From positions 129,697,001 through 129,761,000 of the forward strand of contig CM066731.1 in assembly GCA_033961575.1 (NCBI GenBank): DNA of 64,000 bases, in the 5' to 3' direction. Source of the stretch: Aselliscus stoliczkanus (lineage: Eukaryota; Chordata; Mammalia; Chiroptera; Hipposideridae). A program made the position numbers and the translations under genes. This document shows, in pieces, positions 1 through 11,444 of this stretch (position 1 is its first letter; each line of letters begins with the position of its first letter). Under the pieces are notes generated by a model. It had not been told where the DNA came from, ran no database searches, and worked only from the letters and a program-made list of their open reading frames with translations.

Positions 1-99
1 TTTTAAAGAAGCCGTCACAGGGAAATGACGCCGGAAAGAGGCACAGGAGTGAAACGGACACTGGTTTTCAATTAACTACTGCTCATTAACCCCCCTCCC

Positions 100-600
100 A
101 TAGTCTGGGGCCGGGCTAAGAAAAGGGGCCTTGGGAAGCGCAAACGATTCGAGAATCCGCGCTCGAAACACACCGCCTACAATAGGAGAGAACCAGCGTC
201 CGAGCTGGATGTCAGCCACAAAAGGCAGCGTGGAGACAGCGCCAGGAGCCTCGCTGGGAAGCCAGGTCCGTCCGCGCCGGCGGACAGGGGTGCAGGCTCC
301 TCCACCCGAGCCGCTCGGACACCGCAGCCTCGCCGGCCGGTGCGCGGCGCGAAAGCAGCCCCGCGCCCCCCGGCGCCCCCCCGGCCGTCCTAGCCACCCC
401 GCTCCCACTCCTGGACCCCTTTCACTACCCACCCGGTGCGGCGGCCCACCACCCCCACGTCGGGTCGCTGCCTGCGGCGAGTCTACGGAGTCCAATAATT
501 ACCTGGAGCTCCACCGCGCCGCCATTACACCGGAAACACGTCACTTCCCCTTCCCAGCCCCGGCAGCAGGAGGAAGGCGAAACGTGAACTACATAAAAAC
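100..600. promoter_or_regulatory. CpG-island promoter
   Basis: This is the only CpG-rich, GC-rich stretch in the window; most of the rest is CpG-depleted. It contains ETS cores (CCGGAA at 31-36 just outside and at 530-535), a CRE-like CACGTCAC at 537-544, and a YY1-like GCCGCCAT at 518-525. There is no TATA box at a useful distance from the candidate start codon. This combination is typical of TATA-less housekeeping promoters in mammals. The best supported direction is leftward (minus strand), because an ATG followed by a splice donor lies just inside the island. Bidirectional activity is possible but I see no exon I would trust on the plus strand. Confidence 0.85.
503..525 (-). CDS. Candidate first coding exon (partial) of an unidentified gene
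   Basis: On the minus strand an ATG at 525-523 opens MAARWSS plus two bases (AG) of a split codon, followed directly by a splice donor read as CAG|GTAATT at 502-497. The ATG sits in a YY1-like ATGGCGGC motif, a common arrangement in housekeeping genes where YY1 overlaps the start of translation. ETS and CRE-like sites lie 5-20 bp upstream. The next exon would lie left of position 1 or in the leftmost bases, so the product cannot be determined. I considered one known protein with a similar first seven residues, but the codon phase at the junction does not fit, so no symbol is given. The exon call depends on promoter context and the donor, not on homology. Confidence 0.5.
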
Positions 601-732
601 CTGATGCTACGTTGGCTTTGCTATGGTATCCTACTTGTTTTTAAAAAACACATCATACTATCAGATTCAGTGCAGTCTATCCGGCCACGCTTTCCCCTTC
701 CCAAGACGGCGACAAAAGAGAAATTGATACAA

Positions 733-756
733 ACTACAAAGTCCAGCATTCACCGC
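733..756 (+). promoter_or_regulatory. ZNF143/STAF-like binding site
   Basis: The run ACTACAAAGTCCAGCATTCA followed by CCGC matches the long ZNF143/THAP11 site: an ACTACAA core, then a CC-A-G-C-A-T block, then CGC. It differs from the usual core mainly at the TTCCC step (AGTCC here). It lies about 210 bp upstream of the candidate minus-strand ATG, where such sites usually sit. Confidence 0.6.
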
Positions 757-807
757 CTGTGAGGGTGGAAATGACGCACACCAAGTATAGTTTTCAGGCT
801 AAGAAAG

Positions 808-833
808 CCGCAATGTACGACGGGAATTGTAGT
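808..833 (-). promoter_or_regulatory. Second ZNF143/STAF-like site, opposite orientation
   Basis: Read on the minus strand this is ACTACAATTCCC, the exact consensus core, then a 6-base spacer and CATTGCGG. The spacing of the second half differs slightly from the common form. It faces the site at 733-756, with about 50 bp between them. Confidence 0.65.
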
Positions 834-1700
834 TCGCCCGGATAAGCGCCTTGGGGCGGCTGCTGGTGATTAGACAATAGCAAAATATACTTTAGAACTA
901 TTTCTTTGCAGTTGTAAAAAGTAAACCATAGTAGTGATTTTCCGTGAAACTCTTAAGAACAGAAGACACCTTTTTTAGACATTTTACAGTAATTATACCG
1001 AGAACCCATTATAAACAAAAATACAAGTGTTAAGTGCCAACTAAATTCCAAGATTTTAAGTGCAAGTAAATGGGAGAATATTGGACCATAAATCGAGTGA
1101 AATAATGAGGAGAAGCTAATTCTATAGAGAAGATGATGCTTCTATTTTAGGTGAAGGTACCAGCTGGCAAGACATCATGAGGAGAAGGATATTGCTTGGT
1201 GGACTTGGAAATAGCTATCCGTACAGAGATAAGAGATTAAAAAAAAAAAAAATCAATGTGTTTTAAGCTTTACTTTTCAATAGTAACAAAACCTCAAGTT
1301 TTACTTACTTGTTACTGTTTGGAGATCTAGCTTTCCCTAAAACAACTGTATCTTTATGTTTCCCAACCTTGTATAAACCAGGCCTGATTTCTCCAAACTC
1401 TGCTCTATTACAGTTTTAACGTGCTGGTGCTACCAATCCTCTCCTAGAGGCAGACGAGTATAATGCTTATGGAAAAAGACATTGGAGCCAGACTACTTAT
1501 GTTTTAAGTCATGAATCTATTGATATACTTACGGACGATTGACCTTGGAGCAGGTTATTTCACACTGATTGTTTGGAATAATAAAATAATAGCATAAACC
1601 CCACAGAATAGTTTTAAGAATTGAATTAGTTGATACACATCTTGTGGTTGAAATAATTACTATTATACTGTATAATAGTATTATCTCTTTTTTTCATATT
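834..1700. other. Unassigned AT-rich DNA flanking the promoter
   Basis: No exon, splice pair or repeat family is recognised. It includes a run of A at about 1238-1251 and no reading frame of interest. Confidence 0.5.
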
Positions 1701-1704
1701 GAAT

Positions 1705-2199
1705 TTATTTCAGTTGTATGAATACAGGACACAGGATATGAATCTGGTAAACATTTGTCTGTACATCTGAAAAAGCGCAATACTGCTTCTACTATTATCA
1801 AAAGAAATAGGAAAGTTCAAGTTGAACCTAGGGGAACTTAATAGAGCTAGAAAAGACTTAGGTTTGTCTTTTGGGTCCTCCAGGAAGCAAACCGTGAATT
1901 GAGTCAAGAATGTAAAGAGGTGAAAGGTAATGGGAGGAAACTGGATGGGGCATTTTATCCACACTGCGATAAAGTGATAGACCCTTGTAACACAGTTTTG
2001 CTCAGTCATTGGCTGCAGCCACTTTAAGAAGAGCAAAGCCTCAATTCAAAACCTGAGGTGGACTTGAAAAGATTAACAGTTGAAGGTTGTCACCTAGTGA
2101 CACTCCTCACAACTAAGCAAAATGTGTTTTCTTGAAGAGCTGTCTGAGCAGCACTACTCTGTCTATCCCAGTCTACCAGGTAAGTCCACTTTCCATACA
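1705..2199 (-). repeat. 3' LTR of the ERVL-like provirus
   Basis: This aligns by eye to 6665-7052, including the shared blocks 'aagaagagca' and 'taa[ct]agttgaaggt'-like sequence. In element orientation it starts near 2199 with TGTATGG. The inner and outer edges are approximate. Confidence 0.6.
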
Positions 2200-3179
2200 C
2201 ATTCAGGAAGCAGTTCCTCCAGGGTTCCAATGGGCCTCTCTCGCTGAAGAGAAACTGAGAAGTTAGTGGACTTCAGCCCCCATATTCACAGTTGGTCTTG
2301 AGCCACAGCTGAACTCATTGCTTGTTTCTTCCACTATTCATTCTAAATTTCCCTCACTCTCAGCTACCACTTCTGCCTGTCTCAGTGTTTAAACAGGTGG
2401 TGTGACATTTGAGTCCCTGGTAATAATCTCCTTCTCAGGCAGGTGTTGCAGCACTTGCCCATTTATAGTTATGATGGAGAAAGGCAGTATTAAGAGGTAT
2501 CCTGAGTACTACACATATGCTTACTTACCCCCATTGTGTATCATCAAGCCTACCTCCTCCTGCTGATCCGAGTTAGCTTCTCCTGCCAAGCATTAACTCC
2601 TCTTCTTGCCTGCTTGCCCCTGAACTCAAAAAGTCCACAGTGCCTAGGCAACAGATGAAGTTCAGTTCAGTGGGACTCTTGCTGTATCTCCTAGCAAGAA
2701 TATGCCATCTTTGGGGACTAGGACCTCTAATTCCATAAAGTTCAGAGTTGCAAGAACAGGAAACATTGCAAACATCTCTTTGGGAGAGATGGTAAATTGG
2801 GTTATTCCTTTTTAATCCCTTGTTTCCTGGACCCGTGCATTGTATTTGTTAAGGGCTCTGAGCCACCATATCAAGATCTGTTGCATCCTGGGAAACAATA
2901 CCTCATTCTTGCTGAGTATTATTTCCTAGCAGGTGTTGAACTTTACCCCTAGGAGGCCATTCCAGTGCTTAGGCCAGCAGCTTTGGGGACATGCAGCATG
3001 CGATACAACCAGTGGGACCCAGGATCACAGGTACCCTCCTGTACCACCTGTGCTGTGAAGTGGTGCCCTGGTTGGATGTATATTGTGTTATAGTCCACAT
3101 CTGTAAGTCCCCAGATTATAATGCTGGATGAAGATTGTTAGGTAAGAAATGCAAATGCATACCCAAAATTCGTAATCTA

Positions 3180-3240
3180 TTTCCATGAGATGGGACTGCT
3201 GTCCTGTTCAGGATGACAATGTAGTCAACTTGCCACCAAA
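3180..3240 (-). pseudogene. Retroviral integrase remnant (ERVL-like pol)
   Basis: One minus-strand frame reads WWQVDYI, the characteristic start of the integrase catalytic core in ERVL/gammaretrovirus-type pol. The reading frame around it is broken. It lies downstream of the reverse transcriptase remnant in element orientation, as expected. Confidence 0.6.
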
Positions 3241-3689
3241 GGACTGGCTACTTGATCTCCTAAAGGAATGAGGACATATTAGAAGCTCGATTTTGGTCTC
3301 TCTTGCTGTCAGGTTGAGCTTTCAGATGAGGCAGTAGACAGGTCAGCTGTGGTAAGTGGGCTCCATGCTGATGCTGATGGGCCAATGCTTAGATCCCATT
3401 TTTGCCACCATGGCCATTTCATTCAAGTGTCCATTGTGCCAGCAGTGGGATGGCCACTAACAAAGACAGGCTAACATCAGCCAGCTGAGTAATTTTGTTT
3501 ACTTGGTTGTTTAGTGCTTCTTCCATAATGTATACTTCCTGGAACATTGATATGCAATAGTAAAAAGATCTTCATACGTGTTTGCTCACTTTTCACACTA
3601 ATAAGTTGTGTATCCACACACCTCTAATCATCTAAGACCTCCTTGTCTGCAGTTTTTTAAATCTCTTCCTTTTCAGACGTCTGACAAGC

Positions 3690-3850
3690 CAGCCAGGCTA
3701 CTTGCCATTGCCTATCAGTCTGTTTATGTCCCAATGCCAGGTCATTTTTCCTTCCACACAAAGTGGATGACCAGGTACACCTTCGCACACTCTACCATTA
3801 GGAAGATTTTCTCGCTGCTCTGTCTCAAGGCTATCACTGAGTGAGGCTGT
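3690..3850 (-). pseudogene. Retroviral RNase H remnant (ERVL-like pol)
   Basis: The minus strand near 3750-3770 reads VIHFVWKEK, an RNase H-region motif of ERVL-like pol. The position between the reverse transcriptase and integrase remnants supports the call. The frame is not open. Confidence 0.5.
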
Positions 3851-4632
3851 AATGGAGCTGCTGTCTAATTTCAACTTTCATCCACATACTTAGCCAACTC
3901 ATCTGTCAGCCATCTTTCCTTCCTTCAGCTTGTTGTTCAAGACACCACTCCTACCTCATAAGGCCATCCGTGTGAGCTGAGAGAGAGGTACTGATGCAAC
4001 AATGATGGTAACATCAAAGTCTGTACTGTCTGCTCATGCAGATTGTTTGTGCCCGCTGGTCTTCTTTGTGCTTCATCCCAAGTGTAATACTTTTATCTGA
4101 TGATGAATTGCAATGGTGCCCCTCAGAGTTTATGACATGATGGGTCCAACAAGACACATTTCATTTGGTGTCACTTAATGTCCCCTGGTCAAGTATTCTC
4201 TCTTTATCAGTAGCATGCCAAGAGCTAATTTTTAAAAGATGTGCAGCATTGCTCCAGAACCCCAGGGGCCTGACCTGGGGTTTTCCTACTAAGGTTTCCA
4301 TTAACTCCAGGCTGCATCTTTTCTAAACCTGACAACTCTGACATCCTATGATCTGCCAGCTCTTATAAACCAAGTGTTAAGGCTCCTCATACCGCTACTC
4401 AGAGCTGCTGCAGAGCCATTTCTTTTGTCAGTTTCTAAAGCTGGAAGCTTTTTATGTCACCGGACATATGGGGCAGAAAAATGTTCCTCAGCGTGAAGTA
4501 TGTTGCTTACAGAATCCAAAGCAGCCTCCTAAGGACTCTGCTTTCTCCTTTCTTGCAGGGGTTGCAGTAATTTGTCTTTTATTTTGAAGGGGATGTTCTA
4601 GCACTGCCCTGAACACTGGTCCCTTAAAACCT

Positions 4633-4836
4633 TTAATGAAGGGACAGATTCCTGATCCTTTTTAGAGTTAATTTCCCATGCTGTGGAGCATAAGCCTCCA
4701 GCCTGCTAGCCACCTCTTGCTCAAGCTGTTTGAACAGCATGATGTCATTGATAAAATGGATCAATATGATGCTCCATACGATTTCCAGATAATTCAGGTC
4801 TCTTTGGGCCATAGTATGAGAAAGACCGGTTAACAT
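4633..4836 (-). pseudogene. Reverse transcriptase fragment of the ERVL-like pol
   Basis: A 67-residue minus-strand open stretch carries ILIHFINDIMLF followed by EQEVASRLE. This corresponds to the [YF]-[IV]-D-D-I-M-L catalytic box of retroviral reverse transcriptase, with the first aspartate changed to asparagine. The fragment is far shorter than a functional domain and is flanked by stops. It cannot encode an active enzyme. Confidence 0.75.
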
Positions 4837-5002
4837 AGCTCTGGGGCTAAAGAGTCAACGAATATTGCTGTTTGTTTCATGTGGACATCCACTATTTCTA
4901 ACTGTCTTTATTGATTGGGATAGAAAAGAATGTATTCTACAAATAAATGGCCATGTAACATGTACCTGAGGTCATATTATCCTGCTTTAGAAATAATGTT
5001 AT

Positions 5003-5125
5003 ATAAGGCTGGCCGAGTGGCACAATGGTTAAGCACTAGCTTGGGAAGCCAGCGGCCCCAGTTTGGGTCCCACATATGAGGGCCAGTGACACTGCCCTCA
5101 TAAAAAAAAAAAAAAAGAAAAAAAA
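5003..5125 (+). mobile_element. tRNA-derived SINE inserted in the ERV
   Basis: The element begins near 5007 with GGCTGGCCGAGTGGC, containing the A-box TGGCCGAGTGG. It continues through a B-box-like GTTTGGGTCCC, a conserved 'cacatatgagggccagtgac' block and an A-rich tail. Target-site duplications flank it: AGAAATAATGTTAT at 4989-5002 and AGAAATAATGCTAT at 5126-5139, with one mismatch. It is younger than the ERV it interrupts. Confidence 0.9.
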
Positions 5126-6664
5126 AGAAATAATGCTATGCTTGGCATGACAGCTGCAGTTAGGGCTGCTATTTAGTTGAACTTCTGGTATTTATAATGA
5201 TTCCGCTAATTCATCTGGCTTCTGAAGAGGCCAGGCTGTGAATTAAATGGAGATGTGATGTAAACTATTATTCCTGCATTCTTTGTATATTTCAGGGCAT
5301 CACTGATTTCCACCATTCCTATGGCACTGTGATATTGTTTCAGATTTACTTTCTTGGCCAGGAGAGGTGCTTTCAAAGAATTCTACATGGTCTTTGCTAC
5401 TATGATAGCTTTTACTCTACAGGCCATGGACAATAGATGAAAATTATTCCAGCTGTGAAGTATATCAATCCTAGTTATACACTTGGGACATCTGGGTGCC
5501 CATAATGACCCATAGTGAGCCCGACTCTGGCTATAACTTCATTTATTGTCTGACCTCTGTAGGCCTCCATTCCAATAGGAAAGCCATGATATTGCTTCTT
5601 CAGGTATCAATGTCAGCTCCTGACCCTGTACCTAATAGTTCTCAAAATATGTGGGTATTCTCCTTTTCCCAGTGTACATTCAAATAAGTGCAAGTAGGCC
5701 AGGCCCAGGGGAAGCATTACAATATGTACATGACATGATGTTTGCAGGGTGCATCTTCCTGAGACCCAGCTAAGTCGTCAGTCAATGGTTAGAAAACTGA
5801 TGCAGGTCCAGGAAATGGGCAAGAAATTGTGATTTTGTGTTGTGGTGACCCTCCTTGCCTCCTGCTCATCCAAATACATGTTATGTATTTTAAGCAACAC
5901 TCCGATTGGCTGTTCATATATTTTGTTCCTAGTGACACCATATTCTATTAACCATGTTCACAACTTCCTCTGGGCTGCTGCTCTGACATTCTGCTCACTA
6001 TAATTGGACTGCCTAGCTCCTGAGGGTTAAGTGTCGCCCAAGCATCTATCCCTTGGGGCTGTCATCCTCACTGCTGCTAATGAGCCAGGTTCTGAGGCAG
6101 CGTCACCTTTAGTCAGCCCTGACAAGTAAAGAGGAGCCAGTGCTGGACATCTTTGTGATGCTGATCTCCTTCTTATTAGCACATTCCTGCTGGCCTTGGG
6201 GAATGATAGATCCACAGGGCCCTCCTGTGGAATTTTCTGGTAAATTTTCCGGCTTCACATTACATATTTACTCCAGCAAGTCCAATTTCCTAGACTTTTT
6301 ATTTCCTTTTTCCAAGGTCAGCTATGGCAATTCAAGCATTTAAATTTCCTGAGCATGAGCCATTGTTTTTCTCTAGGTTTCTAGGAGTCACCATAGCAAA
6401 GAATTTGCTCCACCCCCTTGGATCCTTTCTGGAGTGTTTAATTCTGTATTCCAAGAGAATGCCTCAGAGTCAATAAACTTCCTATCTGGTATTATGTTCC
6501 AGTGCTCTCCACCAGTGAAAAGTTTTAGCAATTGTACCACAATTTTGTGCCACGGACTGATTGTGCCCCACATACCACCTGGGATGGGCTCTTCTTTGCC
6601 AGTCAGGCAGTGAGAGATCCAGTCTCAAGCTCCCAATTTATCACTTGCTCAGTCCTGGTACCAC

Positions 6665-7052
6665 TGTGTCAGTCGGGCCCTCTGAGAAGTGAACATTTGA
6701 GTATACAGGAGTATAAAAACTTTACTGGGGAGTAACACCAGTTAAAGGAAAAGGCGGGAAGCAAGACTGAGCAGGAAAAGTTAACAGACCACAGCGTAGA
6801 TCTGACAGAATCCCTTAAAGCCCAACAGAGAGGTCCAGAATGAAGATTACCTATTAGAAGAGTCTTGCATTGAGCAAATACCTTGGCCCTTGTAGCATGT
6901 CTTGCTTGGTTGTTGGCTGGGGCCACCCCAAGAAGAGCATGACCTGAGCTCCAAAGCTGAGGCCAGCCTGAAAGAGTTAATAGCTGAAGGCCACATGTCC
7001 TTTCTTAAAGAATGATCAGAACATCCAAAGGGGGCATTCTATATTTTCCACA
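6665..7052 (-). repeat. 5' LTR of the ERVL-like provirus
   Basis: In element orientation it starts at about 7052 with TGTGGAAAATATAG. It ends near 6665 with a CA, followed by a degenerate TGGTACCAGGACTGAG stretch in the primer-binding-site position. It matches the left LTR through several blocks. Confidence 0.6.
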
Positions 7053-7482
7053 ATAGGTGCTAGTGCTGGAGGGATGCTAGGACAAGTTAGGTTTGTTTGG
7101 TGTGCTGCATATTGCTTAATGCCTTGTCACTGTTGTAAGAATCACATGGGAAGACTTTGTCAGATCAGAGCCTTCCCTAGGTTAAGTGCATATAAACATT
7201 TCAGAGATTGTAGTTTTTAAAGGAAGGCCCTGGAAATTGGTCACTATCCTCACTGTCCATAATAGGTTCTTAATTCATGGGAAACATTGATTAAACCTTA
7301 TGAAATAGTTAGTAGAGTATTTTACTATCCTTCATTCTGATATTATTGGTACTGTAATAAATTGATGAAACTTGCCTGAGACTCTAGGCAACAGGCCAGT
7401 GATTGTATCTTCAACAAAAAACAGTCTCAGAACCCTGTGGGAAAGACTGTATTAGGTGCTCTGAACTATGGATATTTCAAAG
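7053..7482. other. Unassigned AT-rich DNA
   Basis: This is the stretch between the ERV and the inverted L1. No feature is recognised. Confidence 0.4.
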
Positions 7483-8575
7483 AACAGTGGGTTTTTTTAT
7501 TGCAAAGTAATATTCCATTATATATGTATGTATTTATAGTATATGTATATATGTGTGTGTGTATACACACTCGTACATATACACACAGATGTGTGTGTGT
7601 GTGTGTGTCTGTGTGTGTCTATCTCACATCTTTATCCATTCATTTATGGATGCACACCTAGGTTGGTAATATATGTTGACTACTGTAAGTAATACTGCAG
7701 TGAACATACGGGTGCATATATCTTTTTGAATTAGTGTTTTCATTTTTTATTTGGTAAATACCTAGAGTGCAGTTGCTGGGTCTTATGGTGGTTACATTTT
7801 TGAATTTTTTAAGAAAACTCCATATTGTTTTCCATCATGGCTGCACCAATTTATAGTTCCACCAACAGTGCAGGAGCCTTCCCTCTTCTCCGCATCCCCG
7901 CCAATAGTTGTTATTTGTTGATTTTTTGATAACAGCCATTCTGACGGGTGTGAGGTGATATCTCAAATTGTGGATTTGATTTGCATTTCCCTTTTGGTGA
8001 GTGATGTTGAGCATCATTTCATGTGTCTCTTGGCCATCGGTATGTCCTTTTTGGAGAAATGTCTATTCAGGTCCTCTGCCCATTTTTTAATTGGATTTTT
8101 TTATGTTGATTGTATGAGTTCCTTATTATTTAGGGTATTAACCCTTTATTGGATATATCATTTGCAAATATCTCCTCCTATCCAGTAGGTTATGTCTTCA
8201 TTTTGTTGATAGTTTCTCTCTGGGTGCAGAAGCTTTTCAGTTTAAGGCAGTCCCATTTGCATAGAGACAGAAAACAAGCTGATGGTTGCCAGAGGATAGG
8301 GAGTGGGGGGAAATAGTGAAAAAGGTGCAAGGGAACAAAAGGTACAAACTTCCAGTTATAAAATAAATAAGCCACGAGGGCATAGTGTATAGCGCAAGGA
8401 ATATAGTCAATAATATCATAATAACTTTGCACAGCGACAGATGGTTACTGGATTTATCATGGTGATCACATCATAAGGTATATAAATGTCAAATCACTAT
8501 GTTGTACACCTGAAACTCATAAAATATTGTATGCCTACTATAATAGAAAATTAAAAAAAACACAAAACCAAACAG
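7483..8575 (+). mobile_element. 5'-inverted (twin-primed) L1
   Basis: The left part (about 7483-8259) is the C-terminal third of L1 ORF2 read on the minus strand. It contains the blocks usually seen antisense in L1, such as 'gcaccaatttatagttccacc' split into shorter runs, and 'atttgcatttccc'. The right part (about 8260-8560) is an L1 3' UTR read on the plus strand, starting 'catagagacagaaaacaag' and ending 'ttgtacacctgaaactcat' plus an A-rich tail. The head-to-head arrangement with a single junction near 8260 is the classic outcome of twin priming. A TG/CA microsatellite lies inside at 7545-7625. I could not fix the target-site duplication. Confidence 0.8.
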
Positions 8576-8676
8576 AAACAGCCTTGGGTGCAACCTTCTA
8601 AGATAACGTTGCTTAGAAAACTTTCAGACTGTACCAGTGAACAGATGCCCAGGACTCTTAAAAGCAGCTATACTTC

Positions 8677-8815
8677 CCATGATATCGCCCGGGGGCGGGG
8701 CAGAGGAGGAGTGAGGGGAGTCACTGTGTAAAGGGAGAAAAAGATAACTATTGAATTGGTTTGTACACCTATAACTAATAATAATAATGATAATAATAAT
8801 AATAATAATAAAAAT
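8677..8815 (+). mobile_element. Very short L1 3'-end insertion
   Basis: This 139-bp insertion consists of the last part of a bat-type L1 3' UTR: a G-rich block, 'ataactattg' and 'tgtacacct'. Its tail is (ATA)n at 8776-8811. Target-site duplications CAGCTATACTTC (8665-8676) and CAGCCATACTTC (8816-8827) differ at one base. It matches the 3' end of the L1 at 60450-60540 in order. Confidence 0.8.
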
Positions 8816-8829
8816 CAGCCATACTTCAT

Positions 8830-10960
8830 CAAAGCTAACTGCTTCATCCAAGGCCTAGTGAAATAAGAATTAATTACAGTAGACTTAATAAACTATTAAG
8901 GGAAATATTAATGTGGCAATTTATTCAGAATATTTTGGGTACCATTTTAATGTTCTGTTTGTTTTTTGTTTTTTGTAGCTAGATAAGAAAGCCCTTTCTT
9001 TTTCTTCTGAAGCTATTTCAGATCTTCAGTTTAATATACTCTGCCTTTGGGATCTGGTTCTCACTGACATCTAAGAATTGAGAAACAAGTTACTTTACTG
9101 AATCTCTTTACTCTCATAGCAATCTAACTTTTTTATCAAAAAGAATATTTCCTCCTTTTAACGAGGGTATAGTTTGACAAATCAATTGTGCACCAGGGTC
9201 ATACTCAAAGTGTCACATCTGAGAATAGTTCGTATTTAATCCTGTACCAGCAAGGATTGACTTCATATCTGGAGACCGGCTCATGAATGACACTAGCTGT
9301 TGACTTTAGCTATGAAGAGTAATGACCATTTCCTTAGAGGCCAGAGGACCTGGGGACACTGCACTCATCTAAGGATCCTCAGTTGTCCCTTTTCCTATAA
9401 AGCTCAGATGCCCTCTTGGAGAACAGGTGGGGGATGGATGGATCTGGTACACTAGAAGTTTTACCTGAATACCAAATACCTGAGTATTGCTTATATTTCA
9501 TTGTGGGTTTTTTTTTGGTTGTTGTTTGTTTGCTTGTTTTAGGAGGGAGGGCAGTATTAACCTGCAGGGGAATGTTTGGAAATGTATAAGAGTGGTTAAG
9601 GTCATCATCATGTTATGCTACTGGCATTTTGTAGAAGAAGGTCGGGATGAGAAGCGGCTAAGGGATACTAAATGTCTGTAGAGCTCTAGGAAGAGCTGGC
9701 CCACCCAACTTGCCACTTGGGTTATCATGAGAAATACAGAAAAGAGTTGTCTACATCATACTATCCATTTGGGTTTAGAGGAGTGGCTTAACAGTTTTGT
9801 TTGTTTGTTTGTTCGTTGTGTTTTTTTTCTCCACACAACCTAGTGGGTAGGGCTCTTGAGAAAGATAAGATTGTTTAAGTCAAATAAAGAATTATCTTTG
9901 CTTCCCATATCCAATTTCTAATGTGACTGGTCCTGTTGTGCCTCTACTTAAAAGCATAGTGAAGCCAAATGCAAAGTAATTGTAGCCATATATTTTTTTA
10001 AGCTAGGAGTATAGATTCCTGGAAGGAACAGAAGACATCCTCTAGTTGATTTACTACAGGATATGTTTTTGTCCAGGGTGCATAAATCTCAGATGATCAT
10101 CTTAGTCACACTAAAAAGCTAAAGCTTTGACCCACTCTTGTGTGACTCAATTCATATCATATTTTGAGCGTTTTAACAAGCCTCCAGTGCTTATGTAACC
10201 CAAATGTAATAACTTAAAAGTGCTCTTGGAACTCTTTCTGACAGCTCCTATGAAAACACTTTAATTGGGGTGGCCAACAGCTTTTAACTGCCACAGGGGA
10301 TGTTTTGATATGGGAGGTGGGTGGGAACAAAAACAAGAAAATCACTAAAGGAGAGTGTTCCCTTGCAGCACCCCCCACCTGTGTTTTTCTTTCTGATGAT
10401 GTTTCCAGATAGCTGTTCTTTTCAGACAGATGTTAAGTTTCCAGAAGGCAAATAGTGCCTTTTTCTGAAAGTGAAAGCAGAAGCAGGAGAAAGCAGTTCA
10501 CAGGAGCAAGTGGAAATGAAGAGCAAAATGAGGTCTAAGAGGTCTAAGAATAAAGCAGAACAAAAAAGAAGCTTAAAAGGAGAGAGAGAGAGAGAGAGAG
10601 AAAGGGAAGGGGGAGGAGAAGGAGGGAGAAGGAGAGAGAAACAATGAGAAATAAATGAAGTGGTAGCAAAAATGGATATTCCAGAGCCATAATCCAACAG
10701 GAATTATCAATAATGACCTTGTAGTGCAAACCAGAAGAATAGGAATCTTTCTGTGGTACAAGAGAAAGAGTTGATGATGGTTTGTGCTGTGTGCTAGAAT
10801 CTCAGCACTACCCAGGCCATTGGGAAACAGGAGGAGGCACACTAGGCTTGGCCACAAATGGCCGCCTCAGTGAGGGGAGCTGAGAGGGCCAATCCCAAAT
10901 CCTAGGGAGCAGTCATGCATGCTGGCTAAACCATGACAGGCAGAGCCAAATCACCTCAGG
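8830..10960. other. Unassigned DNA with a GA microsatellite
   Basis: No exon or repeat family is recognised. A (GA)n and purine-rich tract lies at about 10575-10645. Minus-strand open stretches over this tract are low-complexity and not taken as genes. Confidence 0.4.
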
Positions 10961-10967
10961 TTAAATA

Positions 10968-11440
10968 TATTAGTTATCTATTGTCACATTAATAATTACT
11001 CCAAAGCTTAGTGCTTAAAACAACATTTCTCATCTCCCATTTTCTGGGAGTCAGGAATCAGGTGCCGCTTAGCCAGGTCCTCTGGTTTAGGGTCTCTCAC
11101 AAAACTCTCATCAAGATGTTGGCCAAGGCTTCAGTCATCTTAAGGCCCCCCTGAGAGGGTCTCTTCCAGGTTCACTCAGTTGCTGTTGGCTGGAGTTATG
11201 AGCCCCCTACCACTGCTATGGACCTCTCCCTAGGGCAGCTCACAACATGGCGGCTGGCTTCCATCAGAGTGAACATGTAAGAAAGGGTGAGAGAAGGCAC
11301 AGCCTAATTTCAAAAGTGACATCTCATTATTTTTGCCATATTCTTTCTGTTAGAACCAAATCACAAGGGTCATCCTACATAAGTGGGGTGCATGACCCAA
11401 GGACGTGAATATCAGGAGGTTATCTCAAAGGCTGCTTTAT
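10968..11440 (+). repeat. MaLR-like (MLT1-type) LTR, old
   Basis: It starts 'ttagttatctattg' and soon has 'cttagtgcttaaaacaac', then 'cacaacatggcggctgg' and 'aaccaaatcacaag'. These phrases belong to an abundant old mammalian LTR group that I assign to the MLT1/MaLR type. The exact subfamily is not determined. Confidence 0.6.
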
Positions 11441-11444
11441 GGTA

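Larger units (their letters stand above)
1705..7052 (-). mobile_element. ERVL-like (class III) endogenous retrovirus, near full length, defective
   Basis: A 5.3-kb element is read on the minus strand. Two diverged direct repeats bound it (about 1705-2199 and 6665-7052); their clearest shared block is 2010-2100 against 6910-6995. Internal minus-strand remnants appear in the retroviral order: reverse transcriptase near 4633-4836, RNase H near 3700-3850, and an integrase piece near 3180-3240. Stop codons and frameshifts occur throughout. The reverse transcriptase active-site box reads FINDIML, so one of the two catalytic aspartates is lost. No envelope-like segment was recognised, as expected for ERVL. 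A tRNA-derived SINE interrupts the element at 5003-5125. The ERVL family is inferred from motif resemblance, not from a search. Confidence 0.75.

Noticed and set aside
76..604. Long open frames on both strands across the CpG island (139 and 157 codons)
   Set aside because: They reflect GC-rich composition with few stop codons. They have Pro/Arg/Gly-rich content without domains, and the minus-strand frame lies past the splice donor at 502.
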